Shown here: in pieces, positions 18,408-26,846 of the stretch
Layout of the letters: each line of letters starts with the position of its first letter
Numbering within the stretch: the first letter of the stretch is position 1
Origin: Dehalobacter sp. DCA
GTDB taxonomy: Bacteria; Bacillota; Desulfitobacteriia; Desulfitobacteriales; Syntrophobotulaceae
Direction of reading: 5' to 3'
NCBI RefSeq assembly: GCF_000305775.1
Contig: NC_018866.1
Span: 1,488,001-1,552,000, forward strand
Length of the DNA stretch: 64,000 nt
The notes under the pieces: model-generated
What the model was told of the DNA's origin: nothing
Database searches by the model: none
The model's input: the letters and a program-made list of their open reading frames with translations, nothing else
Program-made: the position numbers and the translations under genes

Positions 18408-20576
18408 TTAAAACAATTGAAAAGAAAAGTCGATGTTGGGCAAGACCATTTGAATCAGATAGGAAAAATCCTGGTAATGCCATAAACACGTGATCAGAAT
18501 GCCAAAAAAGACTGTAGCTGGAACGATCAGCAGGCGTGAGTGTTTCCCACCGGCTTTCCAGGAGCCTCTGATCCTAGCAGGCAGGAATATAACAGACAGA
18601 AGGATATACGTTGCAATCGGGAAATAGTAAGGCATGCCGTATATTGTCAGCACGAAAGCAACGCCAACAAGAACAATCCAGCCGTATTTTCTTTCCATCC
18701 AGCATGTCAGCCCCAACGTCCCTGGATTTCGAGGGAAGGCTGAAGCTGCAACACCAACCTGCAGCAGTCTTAAGACGATCAAAAAGAAGGAGATAAGGAT
18801 GCAGACAAGTGCGAACGGGAGATCCTGTACTTCCTTAAGCCAGGTGAAGTCGTAAGAAATCCAGGGCGGTATGGTATCGACCGGTAAATTAAAAAGCGGA
18901 GAAGCAACAATCGCTCCGAGCGTTCCCATGCGGGCGACGAGTGACAGACAACACCAAAAAAAAGCTCTGCGCACGGCCCTTTTGGGTAAATCATTAAACA
19001 GCTCCTGGTATTTCCATTTAATCGAGAAGAAGTTTTGGGCACTTAAAAACACGAGACAGATCAGCCATAAAATTACGGCGACTTTCTCCGTTTTCCATTT
19101 AGAATCTGATGGTTGCACCACGTTGGCTGACCCATCGGAATAATAAGTCAGCTTCCCCCATTCGCCCTGCAATCCTTCAGGCAAGATCAAAATATTCTCT
19201 GTTATGCTTGAATCGACCGGATCTTTCGGAAATGAAAGTTGATACTGCGAAAATCCGGAAATCATATCCCCGGTCTTCTGAAGGTATTCTGAGGAAGCCG
19301 CGGAATCATCAATGCCTTTGGCAACCGTCCAGGCTAATACCGACGGATGCTTTGCCGCAACGGCAGCAAGATCTTCAAAAACCGCCGGATTCGGTATTTT
19401 AGACGATGCCGTGAAACCGACAGGCATTTCCAGCCATACGCCCACGCCAAGCTTGTCTGCAGCATACAGCCAGCTCTCATCAGGGAAGAAGCCCATAAAG
19501 CAGATCACATGATAGCCGCCGGATTTAAGGTTCTTCAGAAAGGCCTCCGTCTGGCGCTGATTTCGAATTGTGTACTCCTGTTCCTGGGAAATGATTTGGC
19601 CCCGGACGTCCAAGGCTGTACCGTTCATTGTCCATTTTCCGTTTGCTGTTCCCAGCTGACGGATTCCGACGGGGAGCTGAAGACTATCATAGCCTCCGCG
19701 GTTATTGGTTATATTCAGATTAAGCTCATACAGGAAAGGATCTTCCGGACTCCAGGAATGCGCAGTCGGCACCTGAAAAATCAGCTCCGCGTCTTGCTCA
19801 AATTTGCCGTTGGTACTCAGCGGAAGCACACATTCGGCGAGCTTCTGCTGATTAGTAGTTAAAGCTCCGTTTAAGACCCAAGGTCCTTGCTCCAGCATAT
19901 CGTGATGCTTGATCTTCACGCGGGCCTTCACTTGCTTTTTCGCTGAATCATATGAAACAGCTATGCTCGATAAATCAATGGTCGTTTCTGATACTGCCTC
20001 CAAGCGTATCTGACCGGTAATTTTTCCTTGTTCCGGCCATAACCAGCCAAAAATTCTGTTCTGCTGAATGCTGTTTTTCTCAGTCTTCAGGTACAACGTG
20101 TTTTCCTTGCTGAAATCAAATCTAGAGGCAGGAAAGTTTAAAATATATACGCCGCCGTTTCCTTCAACTTCACCGATCAAATTCACATCATCAATGCCGT
20201 TTAAGAATACGCTGACCTTTCCGTTTACCCCTTCCAAAACCAGCTGAGCCGTCTTGTAACTCCATTTGCCGGTAACAGAAAATTTTTTAGCGGCAACATC
20301 GAACCCCTGACTCGAAGGTATAATCAAATCTTTGGCCTGGTTGAGGTCCAAAACATCAATCATGTTATCCATTGCCTCATTTTCATAGGTCAAAGCCTGC
20401 CTTAAGCTTGAATAGCTATTCCATTTTCCGCCTAAATCCTGGGCAATCCTGTACGGTTTAGTGACAGGATTATCACTGTATAGTTCAACACCCTGAATAT
20501 TTTCCCAACATATGGATACTGCAAGAGCAGCAATAATAAACATTGAAACAAGTATGACTGTAAATCTTTTAAACAT
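18408..20576 (-). CDS. membrane protein with degenerate glycoside hydrolase family 2 ectodomain
   Basis: 722 residues starting at ATG 20576 after a GCGAGG site. A signal-anchor helix (about 5-25) is followed by a GH2-like jelly-roll sugar-binding region (about 85-190), an Ig-like region (about 215-320) and a TIM-barrel-like segment (about 325-480). About six transmembrane helices make up the C-terminal 220 residues. The barrel keeps the scaffold motif AAKHPSVLAW, but the position of the usual GNE acid/base motif reads AKG. The RxSHYP-like segment reads CFMGFFP. I infer a non-catalytic carbohydrate-binding membrane protein; a divergent enzyme is possible. Confidence 0.7.
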   Translation of the reverse strand: MFKRFTVILVSMFIIAALAVSICWENIQGVELYSDNPVTKPYRIAQDLGGKWNSYSSLRQALTYENEAMDNMIDVLDLNQAKDLIIPSSQGFDVAAKKFSVTGKWSYKTAQLVLEGVNGKVSVFLNGIDDVNLIGEVEGNGGVYILNFPASRFDFSKENTLYLKTEKNSIQQNRIFGWLWPEQGKITGQIRLEAVSETTIDLSSIAVSYDSAKKQVKARVKIKHHDMLEQGPWVLNGALTTNQQKLAECVLPLSTNGKFEQDAELIFQVPTAHSWSPEDPFLYELNLNITNNRGGYDSLQLPVGIRQLGTANGKWTMNGTALDVRGQIISQEQEYTIRNQRQTEAFLKNLKSGGYHVICFMGFFPDESWLYAADKLGVGVWLEMPVGFTASSKIPNPAVFEDLAAVAAKHPSVLAWTVAKGIDDSAASSEYLQKTGDMISGFSQYQLSFPKDPVDSSITENILILPEGLQGEWGKLTYYSDGSANVVQPSDSKWKTEKVAVILWLICLVFLSAQNFFSIKWKYQELFNDLPKRAVRRAFFWCCLSLVARMGTLGAIVASPLFNLPVDTIPPWISYDFTWLKEVQDLPFALVCILISFFLIVLRLLQVGVAASAFPRNPGTLGLTCWMERKYGWIVLVGVAFVLTIYGMPYYFPIATYILLSVIFLPARIRGSWKAGGKHSRLLIVPATVFFGILITCLWHYQDFSYLIQMVLPNIDFSFQLF

Positions 20577-20738
20577 AAAACCTCGCAAAATCTTGCATTT
20601 CCATATTTATTTCGAGCAAAGCCCTAAAAAAACCTGCAAAAATTTAGAAAACTTGGCTGCCAAAGCTTGGCTGCCTTAGTTACACTTAGCTCTATCAGAA
20701 AGATGTTATGACCGCGGCATTTATCCATCCACGAACAT

Positions 20739-20776
20739 CAAAAATGCTGATAACAGTCTGAAACTATTACCAGCAT
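20739..20776 (-). terminator. intrinsic terminator after perR
   Basis: Minus strand: a 13-bp stem with G-U pairs (ATGCTGGTAATAG with CTGTTATCAGCAT) followed by TTTTT. It lies about 50 bp past the perR stop. Confidence 0.7.
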
Positions 20777-20829
20777 CATATTTAGAGTTCTCTTGTTTAG
20801 AAGTTCACCCTAACATTTGACTAAGAGCC

Positions 20830-21252
20830 TTATTCTTTGCTGTCTTGACAGCCTGGACATACCCCATAAAATACCAGGTTATGGGTATGTACATCAAATC
20901 CTGTTTTATCAGTGACCATTGCATCCATATCAATCAATGAGCTATGAAAATCGACAACTCTGCCACATCTCGAACACATCACATGATAATGGTTTACCGG
21001 ATTACCATCGAAACGGCTGGACATATCCCCACAAGGAAGTTCCAGAAGAAACCCATGTTCCTTGAGCATATTCAGTGTGTTGTAAATCGTGCCCAGGCTC
21101 ACACCGGGGAACTTCGTCTTCACCTGTTTGTAGATCTCTTCCGCAGTGGGATGGGAATCAGTAACTAATAAAAATTCCAAAATTGCCTGCCTTTGGGGAG
21201 TAAAGCGTATTCCCTTATCCTTTAATCCCTTTAGAATTTCGACAGCATTCAC
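20830..21252 (-). CDS. perR: peroxide-responsive repressor PerR (Fur family)
   Basis: A 140-residue Fur-family metalloregulator. The winged helix (RFTPQRQAILEFL to SLGTIYNTLNML) is followed by the HYHVMCSRCG metal-binding segment and a second Cys pair, CPGC, near the C-terminus for structural zinc. PerR represses oxidative-stress genes and is inactivated by metal-catalysed His oxidation. I prefer GTG 21252 (AAAGGA upstream); a TTG three codons earlier is also possible. The PerR rather than Fur/Zur call is by resemblance. An AT-rich box in its leader may be its own operator. Confidence 0.85.
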   Translation of the reverse strand: MNAVEILKGLKDKGIRFTPQRQAILEFLLVTDSHPTAEEIYKQVKTKFPGVSLGTIYNTLNMLKEHGFLLELPCGDMSSRFDGNPVNHYHVMCSRCGRVVDFHSSLIDMDAMVTDKTGFDVHTHNLVFYGVCPGCQDSKE

Positions 21253-21325
21253 GGCTTTCAATTCCTTTCGTCAATTGTTGAGAAACTTTGAGTTTGTATA
21301 TAAATTTAGTCTATTTTTAGAATCA

Positions 21326-21340
21326 TTATAATTATTTGTA
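21326..21340. promoter_or_regulatory. candidate Per/Fur box upstream of perR
   Basis: TTATAATTATTTGTA matches the first half of the PerR box (TTATAATnATTATAA) fully and the second half only partly. It is about 75 bp upstream of the perR start, a plausible place for autoregulation. The second half is weak, so this is tentative. Confidence 0.35.
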
Positions 21341-21369
21341 TTATATACCCACTGGACAAATGCCGTCAA

Positions 21370-21407
21370 TAAAAAGAAAGAGCATCCTTCAGATACTCTT
21401 TCTTTAT
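21370..21407 (-). terminator. intrinsic terminator after ferredoxin gene
   Basis: A perfect stem AAAGAAAGAG/CTCTTTCTTT with a short loop, followed on the minus strand by TTTTTATTG. It is 13 bp beyond the ferredoxin stop codon. Confidence 0.8.
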
Positions 21408-21419
21408 TGCAGTATTTAA

Positions 21420-21590
21420 TTATCCTTCAATAATTGCACCAGAAGGACAAGCGTCTACACAAGCGCCACATTCTGCGCAGGTATCAGCATCGATGACATA
21501 TTTGCCGTCGCCTTCGCTAATAGCTCCTACTGCACATTCGTCAACACAGGATCCGCATGTTGTGCAGTCGTCAGTAATAACGTATGCCAT
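21420..21590 (-). CDS. 2[4Fe-4S] ferredoxin
   Basis: A 56-residue clostridial-type ferredoxin, MAYVITDDCTTCGSCVDECA in its first half. It has two CxxCxxCxxxC motifs (CTTCGSCVDEC and CAECGACVDAC, each completed by CP/CA), so it should hold two [4Fe-4S] clusters and carry electrons at low potential. The ATG at 21590 follows a GGGGG-rich site. It is a single-gene unit with its own terminator, typical of abundant ferredoxins in anaerobes. Confidence 0.95.
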   Translation of the reverse strand: MAYVITDDCTTCGSCVDECAVGAISEGDGKYVIDADTCAECGACVDACPSGAIIEG

Positions 21591-21723
21591 AGTCCCAACC
21601 CCCCTTTTCCTATTTCACCAGCAACTATATCAAAGTGCAGACAAAAAAACAAGTGTATTTTTGAGCTAAGCTATTTTCGGAAAGAAAAATAATTGCCATG
21701 CAAACCTTAAAATATTTGAGGTA

Positions 21724-21867
21724 CTAAGGCCTGTATGGCACCTTGTATAATCTCCTCAGGCAATAGGAACAGTATGGAAGCATCCGGTTGCTGACGTGGT
21801 TGCGGCGAAATATGACCCTGGAAATATCATCGTGTTCGTGTCCGCAGGAACGGCATCTTTCAATCAT
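21724..21867 (-). CDS. small putative zinc-ribbon protein
   Basis: A possible 47-residue protein starting MIERCRSCGHEHDD, with a second pair in YCSYCLRRLYK. Two CxxC pairs 28 residues apart would fit a zinc ribbon. A GGGAG site lies about 12 bases before the ATG, which is long. It directly follows the PHP phosphatase gene on the same strand. I do not recognise the family. It could be a chance reading, but the Cys pattern argues for a real gene. Confidence 0.45.
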   Translation of the reverse strand: MIERCRSCGHEHDDISRVIFRRNHVSNRMLPYCSYCLRRLYKVPYRP

Positions 21868-21928
21868 TGAATTTCCATCTCCCATTTGTGTTATTGTGAA
21901 CAAAGAAAACGTCAATTGTTTAGTTCTA

Positions 21929-22708
21929 TTATTCTCCAATCAACCAGTTTTTAAACATCAAAGCATGAGGTCTTTGCCCCGCAAACCCGGTTATTTCTTT
22001 TACGCCGAATAGCTTTAACTGCTGGACAACCTCTTCAAGATCACGTCCCACTGCACTTGGTTCATGCGCATCTGAGCCCAGGGTGATTGGGATGCCCATC
22101 TGGTAAATCAGTTCAAGCAGTTTCGGCTCCGGATAAAATTCCTGCACAGGCTTATACCGTCCGTTGGTATTGACTTCGATGGCCAGTCCTTGCTTCCTAA
22201 TCGTTTCCAGGGCCCTGGCTGCAAGAATTTTTACGTCTGTCCGCGGCCTTATTTTGAACAGTTTGATCAAATCGAAATGCCCGATAATCTGAAACATTCC
22301 GCTGGCAGCTGCTTTTTCCACCAGCGCGAAGTACTCCAGATACAAGCTGTCAGGGTCCCGCCTGAGATGTTCTTCTTCTTCCTCGGGATAATCGAAGAAC
22401 CATCCGCTAATTTCATGGACAGAACCAATCGTATAGTCAAAAGGATATGAACTAATCCGTTTGCGGATCAGTTCTTCATTTTCTTCCCGATAGTCGACCT
22501 CAAGACCTATTCTCACCTGCAATTCAGGATACTCTTCGGCGACGTCCCTGATCAGATCTAGGTTTAGGTCATTCCAGTACATATCATGATCTGCAAAACC
22601 GATCTGAACTAAATTCTTCTTTTTAGCCTCGTCAAGAAAAAGACGGATATTTCCCCTTGTTACTTCCCGGTCAAGATGTCCGAGCAAATGAACATGTAAA
22701 TCAAGCAT
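21929..22708 (-). CDS. PHP-domain phosphatase (histidinol-phosphatase-like)
   Basis: A 259-residue metal-dependent hydrolase of the PHP family. Metal-binding motifs are visible in order: DLHVHLLGH at the N-terminus, FADHD (about residue 40), GLEVDY (about 68), GSVHE (about 95), GHFD (about 142) and GSDAHEP (about 215). The arrangement resembles HisK-type histidinol phosphatases. No other his gene is nearby, so another phosphoester substrate is possible. The ATG at 22708 follows a GAGGT site. Confidence 0.85.
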   Translation of the reverse strand: MLDLHVHLLGHLDREVTRGNIRLFLDEAKKKNLVQIGFADHDMYWNDLNLDLIRDVAEEYPELQVRIGLEVDYREENEELIRKRISSYPFDYTIGSVHEISGWFFDYPEEEEEHLRRDPDSLYLEYFALVEKAAASGMFQIIGHFDLIKLFKIRPRTDVKILAARALETIRKQGLAIEVNTNGRYKPVQEFYPEPKLLELIYQMGIPITLGSDAHEPSAVGRDLEEVVQQLKLFGVKEITGFAGQRPHALMFKNWLIGE

Positions 22709-22767
22709 AACCTACCTCGTAACCTTTAATACTTTTTTTAAACCTTAGATCGACTGATTCATTCTAT

Positions 22768-24117
22768 CTAAAGATTATCCGGCGGAATATGAAACATCAG
22801 ATACGGATGATTGTACAGTGGATGATCCGCATAAACTGTATCTTCTCTCCACAGAATGTCCCAGAAATTCCCATTTATTCTGACATCCGTTTTCCCGTCG
22901 ACAACTCCGTTTTTAATGCGCAAAGCGCAGGGCGCAGTCAAGGAGAAAGTGCCGGTAACCGGATTCTGCGTATGGAGACCGAGAACAGATAAGATCATGA
23001 TCCCGTCTTCAATCGTTCCGACCAGATCTTTCCAGCTTATCTTCCTGGTATGCTTCACACGTATCCCTGCCGAACTGTAAGGGATGGCAGTCGGACCTGC
23101 CCCGAAGCGTCCGGCGTCTTTCAGATTCAGATACGGTGTTTCCAAGCGCCCATCACGAAGCAGCTCTGTGCGCATTGCAGGTACACCTTCATTTGTGAGC
23201 ACATAGCTTGCCCATTTGCCCGGCAGAAGAGGATTGATCTCTATTGTCAGTTCCGGATCAAATAATGGTATATGTCCGGAGAAATCCTGCGTTGTGAATC
23301 TGCTCTGCCTCTCCAGAACATTTTCTCCTCTGAAATTTGGCAGGATATATTGATCGATCATCTGGGATACCACCGCAGGCGTCAAAATTACTTTTGTTGC
23401 AGACCGGACCGGTTCTCCCTGATTCTCAAGAAGACGGTATCTACAGACAGATTCTTCCCATAACCCCAACCATTCCTCAGCCGTAATCAAGCGCCTTTCC
23501 GCAAACCCTTCAGCAACGATACTGTCAAAGGACCAAGATACGGCGTATCGGCTCTCCTCAAAAGCGACCTGGACCCCTGTCGATGTCAGGATATTGCTTT
23601 TTCCCCAAATTGCCATGATTTGTCCGTTTTTTAAAGCTTCGACAGGTTCATCCGCCCTGATCCTTCCCTGCTGTTCAAATAAACAGCTGTGGTCTCGGCA
23701 GACAATATCATGAAGCTTCTGTTCGGCAATCCCGACATCTGGAAGCTCCGAAGGTTCGGGAATTTTTGCTGCATACTTGTCTTCAAAGGCTGCTGCCCGC
23801 CAACCGTTTAATTCCGTTTGCCAGTGATCTTTCCGACCCGGAGGCGGATTCTGAACGACGGAGCGGCTGCATTTTCCGTCTTCCCAGATAAGATAAATCT
23901 CTGCTTTTTCCGAATCTTTTAACGCCGGCGGAGAATAAACACCGCCAGTGGCATTGTTCTTAATCCCCAGCGTTATCATCTGGGTCTGAGAACAGGTAAT
24001 TCTCCAATCCAGGATCCTTAAACCGCCGGCCATATGCTTGCCAGCCTGCGCTTTCCGGAGAACATCAAGAATTTGATCAAGCAGGCTGCTCAACAGTATC
24101 CCCTCCCAACTTGACAT
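22768..24117 (-). CDS. PmbA/TldE-like protease subunit
   Basis: About 449 residues, the partner type of TldD. The TldD/PmbA pair is known to act as a zinc protease on peptides such as microcin precursors and CcdA. This member has a diverged N-terminus but keeps the C-terminal fold seen in the family (ATGGVYSPPALK, NPVTGTFSLTAPCALRI, GNFWDIL). It has no HExxxH motif, as expected for the PmbA side. The start is uncertain: ATG 24117, or TTG 24093 which has a better GGGAGGGG site. Either overlaps the tldD end. Confidence 0.75.
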   Translation of the reverse strand: MSSWEGILLSSLLDQILDVLRKAQAGKHMAGGLRILDWRITCSQTQMITLGIKNNATGGVYSPPALKDSEKAEIYLIWEDGKCSRSVVQNPPPGRKDHWQTELNGWRAAAFEDKYAAKIPEPSELPDVGIAEQKLHDIVCRDHSCLFEQQGRIRADEPVEALKNGQIMAIWGKSNILTSTGVQVAFEESRYAVSWSFDSIVAEGFAERRLITAEEWLGLWEESVCRYRLLENQGEPVRSATKVILTPAVVSQMIDQYILPNFRGENVLERQSRFTTQDFSGHIPLFDPELTIEINPLLPGKWASYVLTNEGVPAMRTELLRDGRLETPYLNLKDAGRFGAGPTAIPYSSAGIRVKHTRKISWKDLVGTIEDGIMILSVLGLHTQNPVTGTFSLTAPCALRIKNGVVDGKTDVRINGNFWDILWREDTVYADHPLYNHPYLMFHIPPDNL

Positions 24118-25582
24118 TCTCGTTTTTGTCCAAAAGAATGTAACCACTTCCTCCGCCGCTGGACGGAACCATTTGACCGGCTTTGCCGCAGGTTCCGATG
24201 GCATCGTAGCGTGCTTCTCCAAGGCTTAATTTGACAGAATCTAACACAGAAAGGATTTTCCCGCTAAAAATTCCGGGCCGGTAAACCGGCAGCTTTGAAT
24301 CGGCGAGGTTTACCGCCCCATCGCATTGAAAAACAAAATCTCCGGTTCTGGTATTGACCTGCCCTCCCCGATAACCTAAAAGTAAAATATGAAAACCCTC
24401 CCCGAGCAGGCCTGCATCTTGAAGTCCCCGCCGCAAGCGGCTGATTTCTTCCGTCAAACCGTCACTTGTAGGTATTGGTATATGCGTAGCTGTCACCAAT
24501 CTGATATTGGTCATCCTGGGCAGCGCAACGGAGCCAAAATATTCTGATCTTCCTGCTCCGGTTACCAGCATGCCGGCTTTGGCGGCCGAAAAAATGTCGC
24601 CAAGTCCTTGTTTAAGTACCCCATTTTGGACCACGTGTACGGTTTCCCGGAAGAGACCGTTGGCCGAATAGGGCTGATAAGCCCAATCCCCTTCAAGGGG
24701 ACCGTCAATGATATCGACATCAGGACGTGCAATAACAAGTCCGGTTTTCAGCTTGCCGACCTCGCCCAGGATCGATTCTTCCATTAAATCAGATTCCACC
24801 GCATGCCCGAAAGCCTCATGGGCCAATCCCTTAGCAAGCCCATAGTCTATGAGCAAGGGATAGCTTCCCACCGGCAGAAGCGGAGCTGTACATACTTTTT
24901 GCACGAATCTTGCTTTGTCAATCGTTTTATGCAGCAGTGCGCCGCTGCTTCTTTCATCCAGCAGTACTCCGGCATCGACACCGCTGCTGTTTACCGAAAA
25001 GCTTTGTGCCTGCCCGCCTTCTTTTACCGTTCCCTGATGAGACAAGACGGCTCTAGGAATAAAAAAAGAAACTAGAGTCCCATCCGACCTGCCAATACAC
25101 CAAAAATCCTCGATTAGCCTGAAATTTGTCTGCCAGGAAATTTCCGACTTTTCAGACCCTTTTTCTCTCAATTGCCGGTGAATTCCTCCCGCTAACTCTG
25201 CAAGTTCTTCCGGTGTAAACGAATCAAAACCATAAACCGCTTTATTCGGAATCTCACTGAAAATTTTGGGAGCGCCAAAGATTTCCCGGTTTAACTCACA
25301 GCCTGTATTCTCGTTTTCCTCAGCCAGTTCCATCGCTTTTTGTGCTGTATGGACAGCCTCTGCATCGCTGATGCGGTTTACGGAAGCAAATCCACAGGCT
25401 CCTTTTTCCGTAAAGGCCTGAATTCCAATCCCATTTTCACTTGAGGTAGCTATATTTTCAAGCCTTCCATTATTCAATCTAATATTGATTTCCCGTCTGG
25501 CCTGGGCTCTGACGATCAGGTATCCACACGGCAGGCATCCAGCCGTTCTACCGACGACCATTCTGATTTTTCTTGGGTTCAA
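24077..25582 (-). CDS. tldD: metalloprotease TldD
   Basis: About 501 residues with the TldD zinc motif HEAFGHAVESD (near residue 240) and downstream family blocks TGAGRSEYFG, GYRGGQVNTRTGDFVFQ and GTCGKAGQMVPSSGGGSG. It would form the catalytic half of a TldD-PmbA heteromer in the cytoplasm. I prefer the TTG at 25582 with a GGGGGG site five bases upstream; an adjacent GTG (25585) is also possible. It overlaps the pmbA-like gene, so the two are coupled. A sigma-H-like GCAGGAATT element lies about 65 bp upstream. Confidence 0.88.
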   Translation of the reverse strand: MNPRKIRMVVGRTAGCLPCGYLIVRAQARREINIRLNNGRLENIATSSENGIGIQAFTEKGACGFASVNRISDAEAVHTAQKAMELAEENENTGCELNREIFGAPKIFSEIPNKAVYGFDSFTPEELAELAGGIHRQLREKGSEKSEISWQTNFRLIEDFWCIGRSDGTLVSFFIPRAVLSHQGTVKEGGQAQSFSVNSSGVDAGVLLDERSSGALLHKTIDKARFVQKVCTAPLLPVGSYPLLIDYGLAKGLAHEAFGHAVESDLMEESILGEVGKLKTGLVIARPDVDIIDGPLEGDWAYQPYSANGLFRETVHVVQNGVLKQGLGDIFSAAKAGMLVTGAGRSEYFGSVALPRMTNIRLVTATHIPIPTSDGLTEEISRLRRGLQDAGLLGEGFHILLLGYRGGQVNTRTGDFVFQCDGAVNLADSKLPVYRPGIFSGKILSVLDSVKLSLGEARYDAIGTCGKAGQMVPSSGGGSGYILLDKNENVKLGGDTVEQPA

Positions 25583-25928
25583 CACGTCCCCCCCTAAAAT
25601 GGATGTATGCAATCTATTTTCCATAAAAAGCACCAAATTCCTGCAAAAAAAACTTTTGCATAGTTTCTTAGAAAACAGGACACAATGATATTAGTCTCAC
25701 GTTTTCCAATTTTATCCCCACTCCTCTCTTTTCTTAACTTGCGGCAGATGGTCGCAAGTTTTTTTGTTATTTAACGGAAATATATAAATTAAAAATCATG
25801 TTGTTAGGGCCCCTTGTGTAATTATTTAACGAAAGTTGTACTAGCGTTTGATAATTCAGACATGCGGCTGGTTCAAGCGAATAGAATTAACCGAGTAATC
25901 TTATTCTGAAAAGCTGAAGGAGCTGCTG
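25583..25928. other. divergent intergenic region between tldD and the Na/Pi cotransporter gene
   Basis: 346 bp without a gene. On the minus strand it holds a sigma-H-like GCAGGAATT element near 25640-25650. On the plus strand it has a terminator-like hairpin at 25736-25766, about 160 bp before the cotransporter start. The rest is AT-rich with no other structure I can support. Confidence 0.6.
25736..25766 (+). terminator. terminator-like hairpin in the leader of the Na/Pi cotransporter gene
   Basis: A perfect 8-bp stem AACTTGCG/CGCAAGTT followed by a run of T (AAGTTTTTTTG) in the plus direction. No plus-strand gene lies upstream, so this is either an attenuator in a long leader or the end of an unseen small transcript. 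Confidence 0.6.
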
Positions 25929-26846
25929 ATGCTTGTCCCTATCTGTTTTACTTTTTTAGGCCTGATGATATTATTGACAGGAATAAAAATTCTTAGAGAT
26001 GGCCTGGAAAAATTCACAGGGTCTTATTTTCAGCTCGTTCTGCAGAGATTCACCGCAACCACCGCGAGAGGATTCATCAGTGGCATTCTGGCGACGAGTA
26101 TCCTGCAATCGAGCACAGCGCTGACCGTAATGGCAATTTCCTTTGTTGACGCCGGTTTGTTAAGCTTTCAAAATACGCTCGGACTGATCCTCGGAAGCAA
26201 TATTGGCAGCACGGTAACGCCCCAGCTTTTGTCTTTGCCGCTCAAAGATTTCGCCATATGGCTGGTCCCGCCCGGATTTCTAGGGTTCTGGCTGCTGAAA
26301 GGCAAAATAAAATTCTTTTGCTATGCGTTGGCCGGCTTAGGGCTGATGTTTTTCTCTCTTTCCGTTTTGGAATCCGCGATGATCCCGCTTGCCTCGACCT
26401 CATATTTCCAGGAACGGCTGCTCCATCTGAACAGCAGCTATCTTGAAAGCATTGTGGCAGGTACCGTTCTCTCGGCGGCCCTGCATTCTTCAAGTGCAAC
26501 GGCAGGCCTTGTGATGGTTTTAACAGAAAGAGGCTGGCTTGATTTGCCAACCTCCCTTGCTTTTATTTTCGGAGCCAATATCGGGACCTGCTTCACCGCT
26601 TTGATTGTCTCAGCTTTTACCTCAAGATCCGCTCAATGGGTTGCGTTATTTCATGTGTTCGTTAACGTTTTTGGCGTTCTGATGTTTTACCCGCTTCTGG
26701 ATCCGCTGACCGAGACGATCAGGTTCCTTGGAGGTAGCCTAAGCCGCCAGATTGCCAACGGTCATACAATTTTTAACATCCTGTCTTCACTTATGGTTCT
26801 TCCTCTGCTGCCCTATATCAGCCGGTTACTGGCCAGACCCCGTTAG
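25929..26846 (+). CDS. Na+/phosphate cotransporter family protein (NptA-like), no PhoU domain
   Basis: A 305-residue polytopic membrane protein of the Na/Pi-cotransporter II family. Both inverted-repeat signature motifs are present: QSSTALTVMA (about residue 60) and HSSSATAGLV (about 185), each followed by a GSNIG/GANIG motif. Many bacterial members carry a C-terminal PhoU-like domain, but this one ends after the membrane domain. Substrate could be phosphate or another anion. GGAG precedes the ATG. Its stop codon overlaps that of the convergent fapA gene by two bases. Confidence 0.88.
   Translation: MLVPICFTFLGLMILLTGIKILRDGLEKFTGSYFQLVLQRFTATTARGFISGILATSILQSSTALTVMAISFVDAGLLSFQNTLGLILGSNIGSTVTPQLLSLPLKDFAIWLVPPGFLGFWLLKGKIKFFCYALAGLGLMFFSLSVLESAMIPLASTSYFQERLLHLNSSYLESIVAGTVLSAALHSSSATAGLVMVLTERGWLDLPTSLAFIFGANIGTCFTALIVSAFTSRSAQWVALFHVFVNVFGVLMFYPLLDPLTETIRFLGGSLSRQIANGHTIFNILSSLMVLPLLPYISRLLARPR

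Noticed and set aside
20589-20829. Riboswitch in the gap between perR and the GH2-like gene
   Set aside because: I looked for a c-di-GMP or similar aptamer. There is a short direct repeat (CTTGGCTGCC) and a perR terminator but no recognisable aptamer core.
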